A stretch of DNA of 64,000 nucleotides, from positions 1 through 64,000 of the forward strand of contig DATATM010000035.1 of assembly GCA_036268775.1 (NCBI GenBank), in the 5' to 3' direction. Below are positions 50,456 through 58,886 of the stretch, one piece after another. Each line of letters opens with the position of its first letter. Position 1 is the first letter of the stretch. Both the position numbers and the translations under genes were made by a program. The DNA comes from DASZIT01 sp036268775 (GTDB lineage Bacteria > Actinomycetota > Acidimicrobiia > Acidimicrobiales > RAAP-2). The notes below the pieces were generated by a model. The model was not told the DNA's origin and did no database searches. It saw nothing but the letters and a program-made list of their open reading frames with translations.

Positions 50456-51286
50456 ATGACCGAGACTGCGGCTGGGACAGCGCCGACACCGGCGCCGTCC
50501 GGCCGTATGCCGGTGGCCTTCATCGGTCATGGCAACCCGATGTATGCCATCGAGCCCAACCGGTACGCCGATGTGTGGGGCGAGTTGGGCCGCCAGCTAC
50601 CTCGGCCGTCGGCGGTGCTGGCCATCTCGGCCCATTGGTACGTGGCCGGGACCGCAGTCACCGAGATGGCCCACCCCCGGACGATCCACGACTTCGGGGG
50701 CTTTCCGAAGGAACTGTTCGAGGTGGTCTATCCCGCCCCCGGCTCTCTGGCCCTGGCGCAGCGGGTGCGGCGGCTGATCGACGAGTCCCACCTGATTGCC
50801 TCGCCGGTGGTGGCCGATACCGAGTGGGGTCTCGATCACGGGACCTGGTCGGTGGCCCGGCACCTGTATCCAAAGGCGGATGTCCCGATCGTCCAACTCA
50901 GCATCGACGGTCGAGAGGGGCCGGAGTTCCACCTCCGGCTGGGATCGGTCCTGGCGCCATTGCGTGACGAGGGCGTGCTCATCTTCGGCAGCGGGAACGT
51001 GGTCCACAATCTCCAGATGGCCCGTCTGGCCGGAGAGGCGCCCCCGCTGGACTGGGCAGTCCGGTTCGAGGCCGAAGTCCGGCGCCGGATCGATAGCGGC
51101 CGGGGAGCCTCGCTGGCCGACCTCCCGGCACTGGGTCCCGATGCCAGTCTCTCGGTGCCGACCCCTGACCACTATCTGCCCCTGCTGTACGTGCTGGGGG
51201 CGGCATCCCCCGACGATGGGGCCCGTTTCCCGGTCGAGGGGATAGACGCCGGGTCGCTGTCGATGCTGTCGGTGGTGCTCGGCTGA
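50456..51286 (+). CDS. ygiD: extradiol ring-cleavage dioxygenase family (DODA/YgiD)
   Basis: 276-residue class III extradiol (LigB-like) enzyme. Metal ligands are expected at His25 (IGHGNPM), His60 (ISAHWYV) and the His of TPDHYLPLL; the DHGTWSV histidine is the likely acid-base. E. coli YgiD opens L-DOPA; here the substrate is not known. It overlaps functionally with the YceI gene (2-bp gap), a pairing often seen under MarR or LysR control of catechol/quinone stress genes. Confidence 0.87.
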   Translation: MTETAAGTAPTPAPSGRMPVAFIGHGNPMYAIEPNRYADVWGELGRQLPRPSAVLAISAHWYVAGTAVTEMAHPRTIHDFGGFPKELFEVVYPAPGSLALAQRVRRLIDESHLIASPVVADTEWGLDHGTWSVARHLYPKADVPIVQLSIDGREGPEFHLRLGSVLAPLRDEGVLIFGSGNVVHNLQMARLAGEAPPLDWAVRFEAEVRRRIDSGRGASLADLPALGPDASLSVPTPDHYLPLLYVLGAASPDDGARFPVEGIDAGSLSMLSVVLG

Positions 51287-51334
51287 AGATTCCGGTCGGT
51301 CCGGCCTCCGGCCAGGGCCTGGCGGCACCGACTG

Positions 51335-51340
51335 TACAAT
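51335..51340 (+). promoter_or_regulatory. -10 box of pdxS (leaderless)
   Basis: TACAAT, 6 nt before the pdxS ATG at 51347; no ribosome site between. Confidence 0.5.
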
Positions 51341-51346
51341 CGAGTT

Positions 51347-52264
51347 ATGGGTGAATCGCCGAACGAAACGGGTTCCACGACGGGTGGCCGTCCGACGGGC
51401 ACGTTCACCGTCAAGCGTGGATTGGCCGACATGCTCCGTGGAGGCGTCATCATGGACGTCGTCGATGCCGAGCAGGCGAAACTGGCGGAGGACTCGGGGG
51501 CGGTGGCGGTCATGGCCCTGGAGCGGGTGCCCTCCGACATCCGCCGGGACGGCGGGGTGGCCCGGATGAGCGATCCGGCCATGATCGAAGGCATCAAGGC
51601 GGCGGTCACCGTTCCGGTGATGGCCAAGGCCCGGATCGGTCACTTTGCCGAGGCCCAGGTGCTGGCCGCCCTCGGGGTCGACTATGTGGACGAGAGCGAG
51701 GTGCTCACCCCCGCCGACGAGGCTCATCACATCGACAAGTGGGACTACGAGGTTCCCTTCGTGTGCGGAGCCACCAACCTCGGGGAAGCCCTGCGCCGGA
51801 TCTCGGAGGGCGCGGCCATGATCCGATCCAAGGGCGAGGCCGGCACCGGCAACATCGTCGAAGCGGTTCGTCATCTTCGCTCCATCCTCGGTGACATCGG
51901 CCGGTTGACCCAGGCCGACTCAGCCGAGTTGTACGCCTGGGCCAAGGAGCTGGCCTCGCCCATCGGGCTGGTCCAGGAGATCGCCGCCAGCGGCCGGCTA
52001 CCGGTCCCGCTGTTCTGTGCGGGCGGGATCGCCACCCCGGCCGACGCCTCCCTGGTGATGCAGTTGGGGGCCGAGGCGGTATTCGTCGGTTCAGGGATCT
52101 TCAAGAGCAGCGACCCGCAGCGCCGGGCCCGGGCCATCGTGGAGGCAACCGCTCACTATGCCGACGCCGACCTGGTGGCCAAGGTCTCCACCGGTCTGGG
52201 CGAGGCCATGGCGGGCCAGGAGATCGAGACACTCGATGTCCGCCTGTCAGCGCGTGGTTGGTAG
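51347..52264 (+). CDS. pdxS: pyridoxal 5'-phosphate synthase subunit PdxS
   Basis: 305-residue TIM-barrel that makes PLP from ribose 5-phosphate, glyceraldehyde 3-phosphate and ammonia supplied by PdxT. GVIMDVVDAEQAK, MALERVPSDIR, VMAKARIGHF (imine-forming Lys), RSKGEAGTGNIVEAVRH (second Lys) and FCAGGIATPADA are all intact. Starts 6 nt after a -10 box. pdxT follows 33 bp downstream. Confidence 0.96.
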   Translation: MGESPNETGSTTGGRPTGTFTVKRGLADMLRGGVIMDVVDAEQAKLAEDSGAVAVMALERVPSDIRRDGGVARMSDPAMIEGIKAAVTVPVMAKARIGHFAEAQVLAALGVDYVDESEVLTPADEAHHIDKWDYEVPFVCGATNLGEALRRISEGAAMIRSKGEAGTGNIVEAVRHLRSILGDIGRLTQADSAELYAWAKELASPIGLVQEIAASGRLPVPLFCAGGIATPADASLVMQLGAEAVFVGSGIFKSSDPQRRARAIVEATAHYADADLVAKVSTGLGEAMAGQEIETLDVRLSARGW

Positions 52265-52297
52265 CCGCGGCGCCGGAGGGCGCTCGGGGGTCGGCGG

Positions 52298-52930
52298 ATG
52301 ACCATCGGGGTGCTGGCACTGCAGGGCGACGTCCGGGAGCACATCAGTGCGCTGGCCGATCTGGGAGAAGTCGGGCGCCCGGTCCGGGGGCCGTCGGACC
52401 TCCAGGGGCTGCGCGGCATCATCCTCCCCGGGGGTGAATCGACCACCTTGTCGATCCTGCTCCAGTCCTCGGGGCTGTTCGATCCGCTGGCGGCGGTGCT
52501 GTCGGAGGGGTTGCCGGTCTTCGGGACCTGCGCCGGCATGATCCTGCTGGCTGACACCGTGCTCGACGGTCGAACCGACCAGAGGGGCTTCGGGGCCATC
52601 GGCATCACCGTCCGCCGCAACGGGTACGGGCGACAGGTGGCTTCCTTCGAGTGCGATGTCGAGGTCGCCGGCCTCGATGGGTCGCCGGTCCATGCCGTCT
52701 TCATCCGGGCCCCCCGGGTGGAGGCCGCTTCCCCGGGCGTCGACGTGCTGGCCACCCTCCCCGGCGAGGCCGAGCCCGACGGGATCGGTCGCCGAGCCGG
52801 CTCGGGGGATCCGGTGGTGTGCCGGCAGGGGCCAGTCTTGGTGGCGGCCTTCCACCCCGAACTGACGGGGGACCGGCGGCTGCATCAGCTATTCGTGGGG
52901 ATGACCAAAGAGGACAAAGAGGAGAGGTAG
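52298..52930 (+). CDS. pdxT: pyridoxal 5'-phosphate synthase glutaminase PdxT
   Basis: 210-residue class I glutaminase feeding ammonia to PdxS. The triad is Cys78 (GTCAGMIL), His186 and Glu188 (FHPELTGD). LALQGDVREH and LPGGESTT are usual PdxT marks. A GGGGG-containing leader precedes the ATG. Confidence 0.95.
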   Translation: MTIGVLALQGDVREHISALADLGEVGRPVRGPSDLQGLRGIILPGGESTTLSILLQSSGLFDPLAAVLSEGLPVFGTCAGMILLADTVLDGRTDQRGFGAIGITVRRNGYGRQVASFECDVEVAGLDGSPVHAVFIRAPRVEAASPGVDVLATLPGEAEPDGIGRRAGSGDPVVCRQGPVLVAAFHPELTGDRRLHQLFVGMTKEDKEER

Positions 52931-52936
52931 CAGGCG

Positions 52937-53686
52937 ATGTCGGGACATTCGAAGTGGGCAACCACCAAGTATCGGAAGGGGGCTCAGGACTCGGCGCGGG
53001 CCAAGGTGTTCGCCAAGATCATCCGGCAAGTGGAGGTGGCCGCCCGGGAGGGTGGGAGCGACATGACCGCCAACGCCAGCCTCCGGACCATGTACGCCAA
53101 GGCCAGGGATTCCTCGGTTCCGATCGACACCATCGAACGGGCCATCAAACGCGGCTCGGGAGAGCTCGAGGGGGTCAGGTACGAAGCGATCTCCTACGAG
53201 GGGTATGCCCCGGACGGGGTGGCGGTCATCGTGGAATGCCTCTCCGACAACCGCAACCGCACCGGCGCGGAGATCCGCAACATCTTCTCCAAGAACGGCG
53301 GGTCGATGGCCGAGCCGGGGGCGGTGAGTTGGCAGTTCGAACGCAAGGGCGTGGTGTCGGTGCCCCGGACGTTCGACGAGGACCGGGTGTTGGAGGTGGC
53401 CATGGAGGCCGGCGCCGAGGACCTCGCCGACGACGGCGAGCAGTGGGTGGTCACCTGCGCCCCCCATGACCTCATGGCGGTGCGGGCGGCCCTCGAGGCA
53501 GCAGAGCTGACCCCCGGGACATCCGAGCTGACCATGGTGCCGACCACCACCGTGGAGGTGGTCGACGAGTCGGAGGCCAAGAAGGTGCTCCGGCTCATCG
53601 AGGCCCTCGACGACCATGACGACGTCCAGAATGTCTACGCCAACTTCGACATCCCCGACTCGGTGATGGCGGCCTACGGCGGCTAG
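52937..53686 (+). CDS. yebC: YebC/PmpR-family protein
   Basis: 249-residue cytoplasmic protein of the TACO1/YebC family, acting as a DNA-binding regulator or as a factor that relieves ribosome stalling at proline stretches. SGHSKWATTKYRKGAQDSAR, NIFSKNGGSMAEPGAV and TTTVEVVDESEAKKVL (parts of longer motifs) are characteristic. GGAGAGG precedes the ATG. Sits 6 bp after pdxT and before ruvC, as in other actinobacteria. Confidence 0.94.
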   Translation: MSGHSKWATTKYRKGAQDSARAKVFAKIIRQVEVAAREGGSDMTANASLRTMYAKARDSSVPIDTIERAIKRGSGELEGVRYEAISYEGYAPDGVAVIVECLSDNRNRTGAEIRNIFSKNGGSMAEPGAVSWQFERKGVVSVPRTFDEDRVLEVAMEAGAEDLADDGEQWVVTCAPHDLMAVRAALEAAELTPGTSELTMVPTTTVEVVDESEAKKVLRLIEALDDHDDVQNVYANFDIPDSVMAAYGG

Positions 53687-53735
53687 GCGGTCGGGGCCGA
53701 TCCGGGCTATCCGCATTTTGCCCTCCCGGTCACGA

Positions 53736-53741
53736 TACAGT
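53736..53741 (+). promoter_or_regulatory. -10 box of ruvC (leaderless)
   Basis: TACAGT, 7 nt before ATG 53749; no Shine-Dalgarno. Confidence 0.45.
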
Positions 53742-53748
53742 CGAACGC

Positions 53749-54258
53749 ATGTTCGTCCTGGGGATCGATCCCGGCCTGTCGCGGTGTGGGTACGGCATCG
53801 TCACCCGGCGCAATTCCAAGCTGGTGGCGGTGGCCGCCGGGGTCATCTCCACCGCGCCGACGGTTCCCCTCCACCAGCGATTGCGGGTCCTTTCCGACGA
53901 GCTCCGGGCGCTGATGGCGGAGTACCGGCCGGAAGCCGTGGTGGTCGAGCGGGTGTTCTTCCAGGTGAACGCCCGGACCGCCATGGCCACTGCCCAGGCC
54001 GCCGGGGTGGCGCTGGTGGCGGCGGCCGAAGCCGAGTGCGAGGTGGCCCAGTACACCTCCAACGAGGTCAAGGTGGCGCTGGTCGGGTACGGGGGAGCCA
54101 CCAAGGACCAGGTGCAGCGGATGGTGGCCTCGGTGCTCGGGTTGGCCGAACCACCCCGGCCCCCGGACGTCGCCGATGCCCTGGCGCTGGCCGCCTGTTA
54201 CCTGACCAGCCAGCCGCTTCGCCGGGCCGTGGCGGCGGCGGCGGGAGGACCATCATGA
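53749..54258 (+). CDS. ruvC: Holliday junction resolvase RuvC
   Basis: 169-residue RNase H-fold endonuclease cutting Holliday junctions. Acidic residues of the active site are in GIDPGLSRCGYG (Asp7), VVVERVFF and DVADALALA. Leads the ruvC-ruvA-ruvB operon; ruvA overlaps its stop. Confidence 0.95.
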   Translation: MFVLGIDPGLSRCGYGIVTRRNSKLVAVAAGVISTAPTVPLHQRLRVLSDELRALMAEYRPEAVVVERVFFQVNARTAMATAQAAGVALVAAAEAECEVAQYTSNEVKVALVGYGGATKDQVQRMVASVLGLAEPPRPPDVADALALAACYLTSQPLRRAVAAAAGGPS

Positions 54259-54851
54259 TCGGATCCCTGCGGGGCACGCTCATCGACCGCCCGCTTCCGG
54301 GCGAGGTCATCGTCGAGGTCGGAGGTGTCGGCTACCGGGTCTCGGTGCCGTCATCGATCTTCGGCAGCCTCGGGCCCAACGGGTCCGAGGTCTTCCTCCA
54401 CGTCCACACCCACGTCCGGGAAGACGCCATCGTGCTGTTCGGTTTCGCCCACGCCGATGAGCGCCGGTGCTTCGAGGCCCTGCTCGGTGCCCACGGAGTG
54501 GGGCCGTCCCTGGCCTTGGCCATCCTCTCGGCGCTGTCGCCGGCATCGCTGTCGACCGCGGTGCTGGAGGACGACCTCGACACCCTCTGCCTCATCCCCG
54601 GGGTGGGGAAGAAGACCGCTGCCCGCCTCCTGCTGGAGTTGAAGGCCCGGTTGGATCTGCCCACCTGGAACCCGGATGGCCCGGTCATCTCCAGCGAGGA
54701 GCGATCGGCCCGCGCCGAGGTCCGCGCCGCGCTGGTCGAGCTCGGCTACGGCCCCGACGAAATCCGTCAGGCCCTCGATGCCGTCCCCGATGACGACTCG
54801 GTGGAGACCATGGTGCGCACCGCCCTCCGCCAGCTGGCGAGGTCCCGTTGA
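54255..54851 (+). CDS. ruvA: Holliday junction helicase subunit RuvA
   Basis: 198-residue junction-binding protein. N-terminal OB fold (MIGSLRGTLI, GGVGYRV), two helix-hairpin-helix motifs (LLGAHGVGPSLALAIL and CLIPGVGKKTAARLL) and a C-terminal RuvB-contacting domain from about residue 150. ATGA overlap with ruvC; ruvB starts at a TTG overlapping its stop. Confidence 0.95.
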   Translation: MIGSLRGTLIDRPLPGEVIVEVGGVGYRVSVPSSIFGSLGPNGSEVFLHVHTHVREDAIVLFGFAHADERRCFEALLGAHGVGPSLALAILSALSPASLSTAVLEDDLDTLCLIPGVGKKTAARLLLELKARLDLPTWNPDGPVISSEERSARAEVRAALVELGYGPDEIRQALDAVPDDDSVETMVRTALRQLARSR

Positions 54852-55924
54852 CCCCCGAGGCCCGACGCGAGGTGCTGGCCGACGTCCTCGATGGGGATGC
54901 CACCCCCCGGGAACCGACGGTGCGGGATGTCGACCCGGTCGCCGCCCCGGTCGAGGAACAGGACGAAGCCCGGCTCCGTCCGCGCACCCTGGCCGAATTC
55001 GTGGGTCAGGCCCAGCTGACCGAGCACCTGCAGATCGTCATCGAGGCCGCCCGCAAACGGGGGCAGCCGGTCGACCATCTGCTGTTTGCCGGTCCGCCCG
55101 GGTTGGGGAAGACCTCACTGTCGGGAATCGTGGCCGCGGAGATGGGCGTCGGACTCCGGATCACCGCCGGGCCAGTGATGGTGCGGGCCGGCGACCTGGC
55201 CGCCTTGCTGACCGACCTCCAAGAGGGCGACGTGTTGTTCATCGACGAGATCCACCGGCTCCCCCGGGCGGTGGAGGAAATCCTCTATCCGGCCATGGAG
55301 GACTTCAAACTCGACATCCTCATCGGCAAGGGGCCGACCGCCCGCAGCATCCGGCTCGATCTGCCTCGGTTCACCCTGGTGGGGGCCACTACCCGCACCG
55401 GCCTGGTGACCGGGCCGCTGCGCGACCGATTCGGCTTCGTCGGACGGCTCGACCTCTACGGGGTGGACGATCTCCAGGCCATTGTGTTGCGCTCCGCTCA
55501 GATCCTCGGGGTCCCGGTCGATCCGGAGGGCGCCCGGGAGATTGCCGAACGGTCGCGGGGTACCCCGCGGATCGCCAACCGCCTGCTGCGCCGGGTACGC
55601 GACTTCGTGGAGGTGCGGGCCGCCGGGAAGGTCACCGCTGAGTCGGCCACCGCCGGCCTCGAGCTGTTCGGGGTGGACAAGTTGGGGCTCGACAAAGTCG
55701 ACCGGGCCATCCTCGACGTGCTGTGCCGGCGGTTCGCCGGCCGGCCGGTCGGCCTCACCACGCTGGCCCAATGCATCGGTGAGGAGCCCAACACCATCGA
55801 GGACGCCTATGAGCCGTATTTATTGCAGCAGGGCCTGTTGCAGCGCACCGCCCGGGGCCGGTTGGCCGCCCCCCGGGCCTGGGCCCACCTGGAGATGACT
55901 CCCTCCGACCCCACCCTGCTCTGA
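54848..55924 (+). CDS. ruvB: Holliday junction helicase ATPase RuvB
   Basis: 358-residue AAA+ motor for branch migration. Walker A GPPGLGKTSLS, Walker B FIDEIHRL, sensor 1 GATTRTG, the arginine-containing GPLRDRFGF, and the C-terminal winged helix. TTG start in a TTGA overlap (54848-54851). Confidence 0.95.
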   Translation: MTPEARREVLADVLDGDATPREPTVRDVDPVAAPVEEQDEARLRPRTLAEFVGQAQLTEHLQIVIEAARKRGQPVDHLLFAGPPGLGKTSLSGIVAAEMGVGLRITAGPVMVRAGDLAALLTDLQEGDVLFIDEIHRLPRAVEEILYPAMEDFKLDILIGKGPTARSIRLDLPRFTLVGATTRTGLVTGPLRDRFGFVGRLDLYGVDDLQAIVLRSAQILGVPVDPEGAREIAERSRGTPRIANRLLRRVRDFVEVRAAGKVTAESATAGLELFGVDKLGLDKVDRAILDVLCRRFAGRPVGLTTLAQCIGEEPNTIEDAYEPYLLQQGLLQRTARGRLAAPRAWAHLEMTPSDPTLL

Positions 55925-55991
55925 TCAGCTTGGAGGGTCGACGCCTCCGGGGTTGCCGGTCGCCCACGATTTCCGAAATAGCGTGCAGCCG

Positions 55992-57125
55992 ATGCCGGCA
56001 GTGAGCGAAGACGGTTCCAGGGATGCCGGGGTCGCACCGCCGCCGCCGGCGGTGCCGATGGATGCCTACGACTACGGCCTTCCGGAGGCGGCCATCGCCC
56101 AGGAGCCGGTGGAGCCCCGCAGTGCCGCCCGGTTGCTGATCTCCGGTCGGGTGTCGGCGTCGGGGAACACCCAGCACGCCACCGTGGCCGACCTCCCCGC
56201 CATCCTCCGGGCCGGTGACGTGGTGGTGGTCAACGACACCCGGGTGCTGGCCGCCCGTTTGGACCTGGTGAAGGTCACCGGCGGGGAGGCCGAGGTGCTG
56301 CTCCTCGAGCCGATCGACCGGGAAAGCTCGACCTGGGAGGCCCTGGTGCGTCCGGGGCGCCGGCTCCCTCCCGGCACCCTCCTCCACGAACGGTCAGGAA
56401 CGGCGACCGGGGAGCCGGTGGTCGAGGTGGGCGCGCCGGCCGCCGGACAGGACGACAGCCGACGCTCGGTCCGGTTGCTCGATCCCACCGTCGTCGAGCG
56501 CTCGGGCCTCATGCCACTGCCGCCCTACATCCATCACCGACTGGACGACCCCGAGCGCTATCAGACGGTGTACTCGGGCGACCGCGATCCCGGTGACCGC
56601 TCCACCGCCGCCCCCACCGCCGGGCTCCACTTCACCCCCGAACTCCTCCAGGCCTGCCGGGATGCCGGTGCCGAAGTGGTTACCCTCGACCTGGCCATCG
56701 GGCTGGACACCTTCCGCCCCATCACCGCGCCGACCCCGGCCGAGCACGTCATCCACACCGAGCGCTACCGGGTGCCGGCCACCACCATGGATGCCTGCGC
56801 CCAGGCGACCCGGGTGGTGGCCGTCGGCACCACCGTGGTCCGGGCCCTCGAGTCGGTGGCCTCCACCGGACGGCTGTCGGGGCGCACCGACCTGTTCATC
56901 TACGGCGAACACCGGTTCGCGGTGGTGGACGTGTTGGTCACCAACTTCCACCTGCCCCGGTCCAGCCTGCTGTTGATGGTGGAGGCGTTCTGCGGCCCGG
57001 AGTGGCGCCGGCTGTACGCCGAGGCGCTGACCGAGGGGTACCGATTCCTGTCGTTCGGGGATGCCATGGTGGTGGGTCGGTCCGGGCCCAAAGCCACCCC
57101 GGTGGCCCGGATGGAGATGGATTGA
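55992..57125 (+). CDS. queA: S-adenosylmethionine:tRNA ribosyltransferase-isomerase
   Basis: About 377 residues; converts preQ1 in tRNA to epoxyqueuosine. DYGLPEAAIAQEPVEPRSAARLL at the true N-terminal core, VVNDTRVLAARL, AAPTAGLHFTPELL and VTNFHLPRSSLL are diagnostic pieces. Three starts are possible: TTG 55953, ATG 55992 and ATG 56058; the last gives 355 residues and begins at the conserved core. Overlaps tgt by one base (TGATG). Confidence 0.93.
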   Translation: MPAVSEDGSRDAGVAPPPPAVPMDAYDYGLPEAAIAQEPVEPRSAARLLISGRVSASGNTQHATVADLPAILRAGDVVVVNDTRVLAARLDLVKVTGGEAEVLLLEPIDRESSTWEALVRPGRRLPPGTLLHERSGTATGEPVVEVGAPAAGQDDSRRSVRLLDPTVVERSGLMPLPPYIHHRLDDPERYQTVYSGDRDPGDRSTAAPTAGLHFTPELLQACRDAGAEVVTLDLAIGLDTFRPITAPTPAEHVIHTERYRVPATTMDACAQATRVVAVGTTVVRALESVASTGRLSGRTDLFIYGEHRFAVVDVLVTNFHLPRSSLLLMVEAFCGPEWRRLYAEALTEGYRFLSFGDAMVVGRSGPKATPVARMEMD

Positions 57126-58240
57126 TGACCGCGGCCCGGATGGAGGTGACCGCCACCGACGGCTTGGCCCGTGCCGGCGTGGTCCACACCCTCCGGGGTT
57201 CCTACCCGGTCCCCACCTTTATGCCGGTGGGCACCCGCGGGTCGGTCAAGGCCCTGGACAGCGCGGATCTGGGGGCCATCGGCGCCGACGTGGTGTTGGC
57301 CAACACCTACCACCTGATACTCCGGCCCGGGGTCGAGGTGGTGGCCGCTCTCGGCGGACTCCACCGGTTCACCGGCTGGAGCGGCCATACCCTCACCGAT
57401 TCCGGCGGCTACCAGGTGCACTCGCTGGCCCCGGCGGTGGACGACGATGGGGTGAGCTTCACCTCCGTCTACGACGGCCTGCGAGCCCGGCTGACCCCGG
57501 AGATGGCGGTGGAGGCCCAGGGGCTGATCGGCGCTGACATCCAGATGGTGCTGGACGTCTGTGCCACCCTCCCGGCCACCCCCGAGGTCCTGCGTCTGGC
57601 GGTCGACCGGACGTCGGCCTGGGCGGCTCGGGCCCACGCCCATCACCGGCGGCTCGAAGCCAAGCCGGAGGGGCAGGCGCTGTTCGGCATCGTCCAGGGT
57701 GGGACCGATCATCAGCTGCGGGTGGAGAGCGCCCGGCGGACGGTGGAGCTCGATTTCGACGGCTACGGCATCGGCGGGCTATCGGTGGGGGAGCCGAAAG
57801 AGGAGATGCTCGACGCCCTGGCGGTCACCGTCCCCGAGCTGCCGAGCGACCGGCTCCGCTACCTGATGGGGATCGGCGACCCGGTCGGCATGATCGAGGC
57901 CATCGGGCTGGGAGTGGACCAGTTCGACTGCGTCGCCCCCACCCGGATGGCCCGCCACGGATCGATGCTCACCACCGACGGCCGGCTCAACCTCCGCAAC
58001 GCCGTCCACACCCGGGACGACGGGCCCCTCGACCCCGGATGTGGGTGCAGCACCTGCTCCCGCTGGTCGCGGGGCTATCTCCGCCACCTGCTGGCGGTGG
58101 GGGAGCCGACGGCGTGGCGGCTGCTCAGCATCCACAATCTCACCTACATGGTCGATTTGATGTCCCGGGCCCGCACCGCCATCACCAAGGGCAGTTTTTC
58201 CCAGCTCCAAGCGGATGTCGCCGAAGTGTGGGGACCCTAG
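57125..58240 (+). CDS. tgt: queuine tRNA-ribosyltransferase
   Basis: 371-residue TIM-barrel that swaps guanine-34 for preQ1. Nucleophile and base-recognition segments are DSGGYQVHSL, FGIVQGGTD, GGLSVGEPKEEM and APTRMARHG; the zinc site is CGCSTCSRW with a later His. GGYQVH replaces the commoner GGFQVM. Coupled to queA. No genes for preQ1 synthesis are in the window, so preQ1 is made elsewhere or taken up. Confidence 0.95.
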   Translation: MTAARMEVTATDGLARAGVVHTLRGSYPVPTFMPVGTRGSVKALDSADLGAIGADVVLANTYHLILRPGVEVVAALGGLHRFTGWSGHTLTDSGGYQVHSLAPAVDDDGVSFTSVYDGLRARLTPEMAVEAQGLIGADIQMVLDVCATLPATPEVLRLAVDRTSAWAARAHAHHRRLEAKPEGQALFGIVQGGTDHQLRVESARRTVELDFDGYGIGGLSVGEPKEEMLDALAVTVPELPSDRLRYLMGIGDPVGMIEAIGLGVDQFDCVAPTRMARHGSMLTTDGRLNLRNAVHTRDDGPLDPGCGCSTCSRWSRGYLRHLLAVGEPTAWRLLSIHNLTYMVDLMSRARTAITKGSFSQLQADVAEVWGP

Positions 58241-58319
58241 AGGGGCGGTATGAGGGTGCCGGTGGGCTGGGCTACAGTCTGACCGCTGTGCGCTCCAACT
58301 CCCACGTTCTGATCACTCG

Positions 58320-58880
58320 ATGATGGCCGCGTCCGCGGCACTGGCTGCGCCCCTGGTGGCCGCAGCCGCCAAGGCCTCGTCAAGTAGCTCCGGAACCACC
58401 CTCCTGATTCTGGTGGTGATCGCCGCCGGGTTCTATTTCCTGATCCTTCGCCCCCAGCGGCAGAAGCAGCGGGCCGCCCGCGAGGCCGTCAATCAGTGGG
58501 AGATCGACGACGAAGTCCTGACCGCCGGCGGGATCGTCGGCCACATCATCGACATCGACGGCGACCGGGTCACCCTTGAGACCAGCATGGGGGCATCCTT
58601 CGTGGTGCTGCGCCAGTACATCATCCGGAAGCTCAACGTCGAGGTTCCCGGCGCGGATGACCACGATGAAGACGACGAAGAGTATGAACACGATGAAGAC
58701 CACGACGAAGACCACGACCACGAGGTGGAAGGCGAGGGCCACGATGACCCCGACCACCCGGCCCAGGGGGGCGATGCACATGACCAGGTCGACGACCACG
58801 ACCACGATGCCGACGGCGGCACCGGTGACGGTGCCGGCGAGGACAAGCCCAACGGCCCCGGACCCAAGAAGACAACCTGA
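58320..58880 (+). CDS. yajC: preprotein translocase subunit YajC with His/Asp/Glu-rich tail
   Basis: 186-residue SecDF partner. One membrane helix (about residues 27-43, TLLILVVIAAGFYFLI), then LRPQRQKQR and VLTAGGIVGHI typical of YajC (to about 108). Residues 112-175 form an unusual acidic, histidine-rich tail (HDEDHDEDHDH and similar) that could bind divalent metal. Typical YajC is about 90-120 residues. A TACAGT box lies at 58273-58278. Just upstream of secD. Confidence 0.9.
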   Translation: MMAASAALAAPLVAAAAKASSSSSGTTLLILVVIAAGFYFLILRPQRQKQRAAREAVNQWEIDDEVLTAGGIVGHIIDIDGDRVTLETSMGASFVVLRQYIIRKLNVEVPGADDHDEDDEEYEHDEDHDEDHDHEVEGEGHDDPDHPAQGGDAHDQVDDHDHDADGGTGDGAGEDKPNGPGPKKTT

Positions 58881-58886
58881 CCAACG

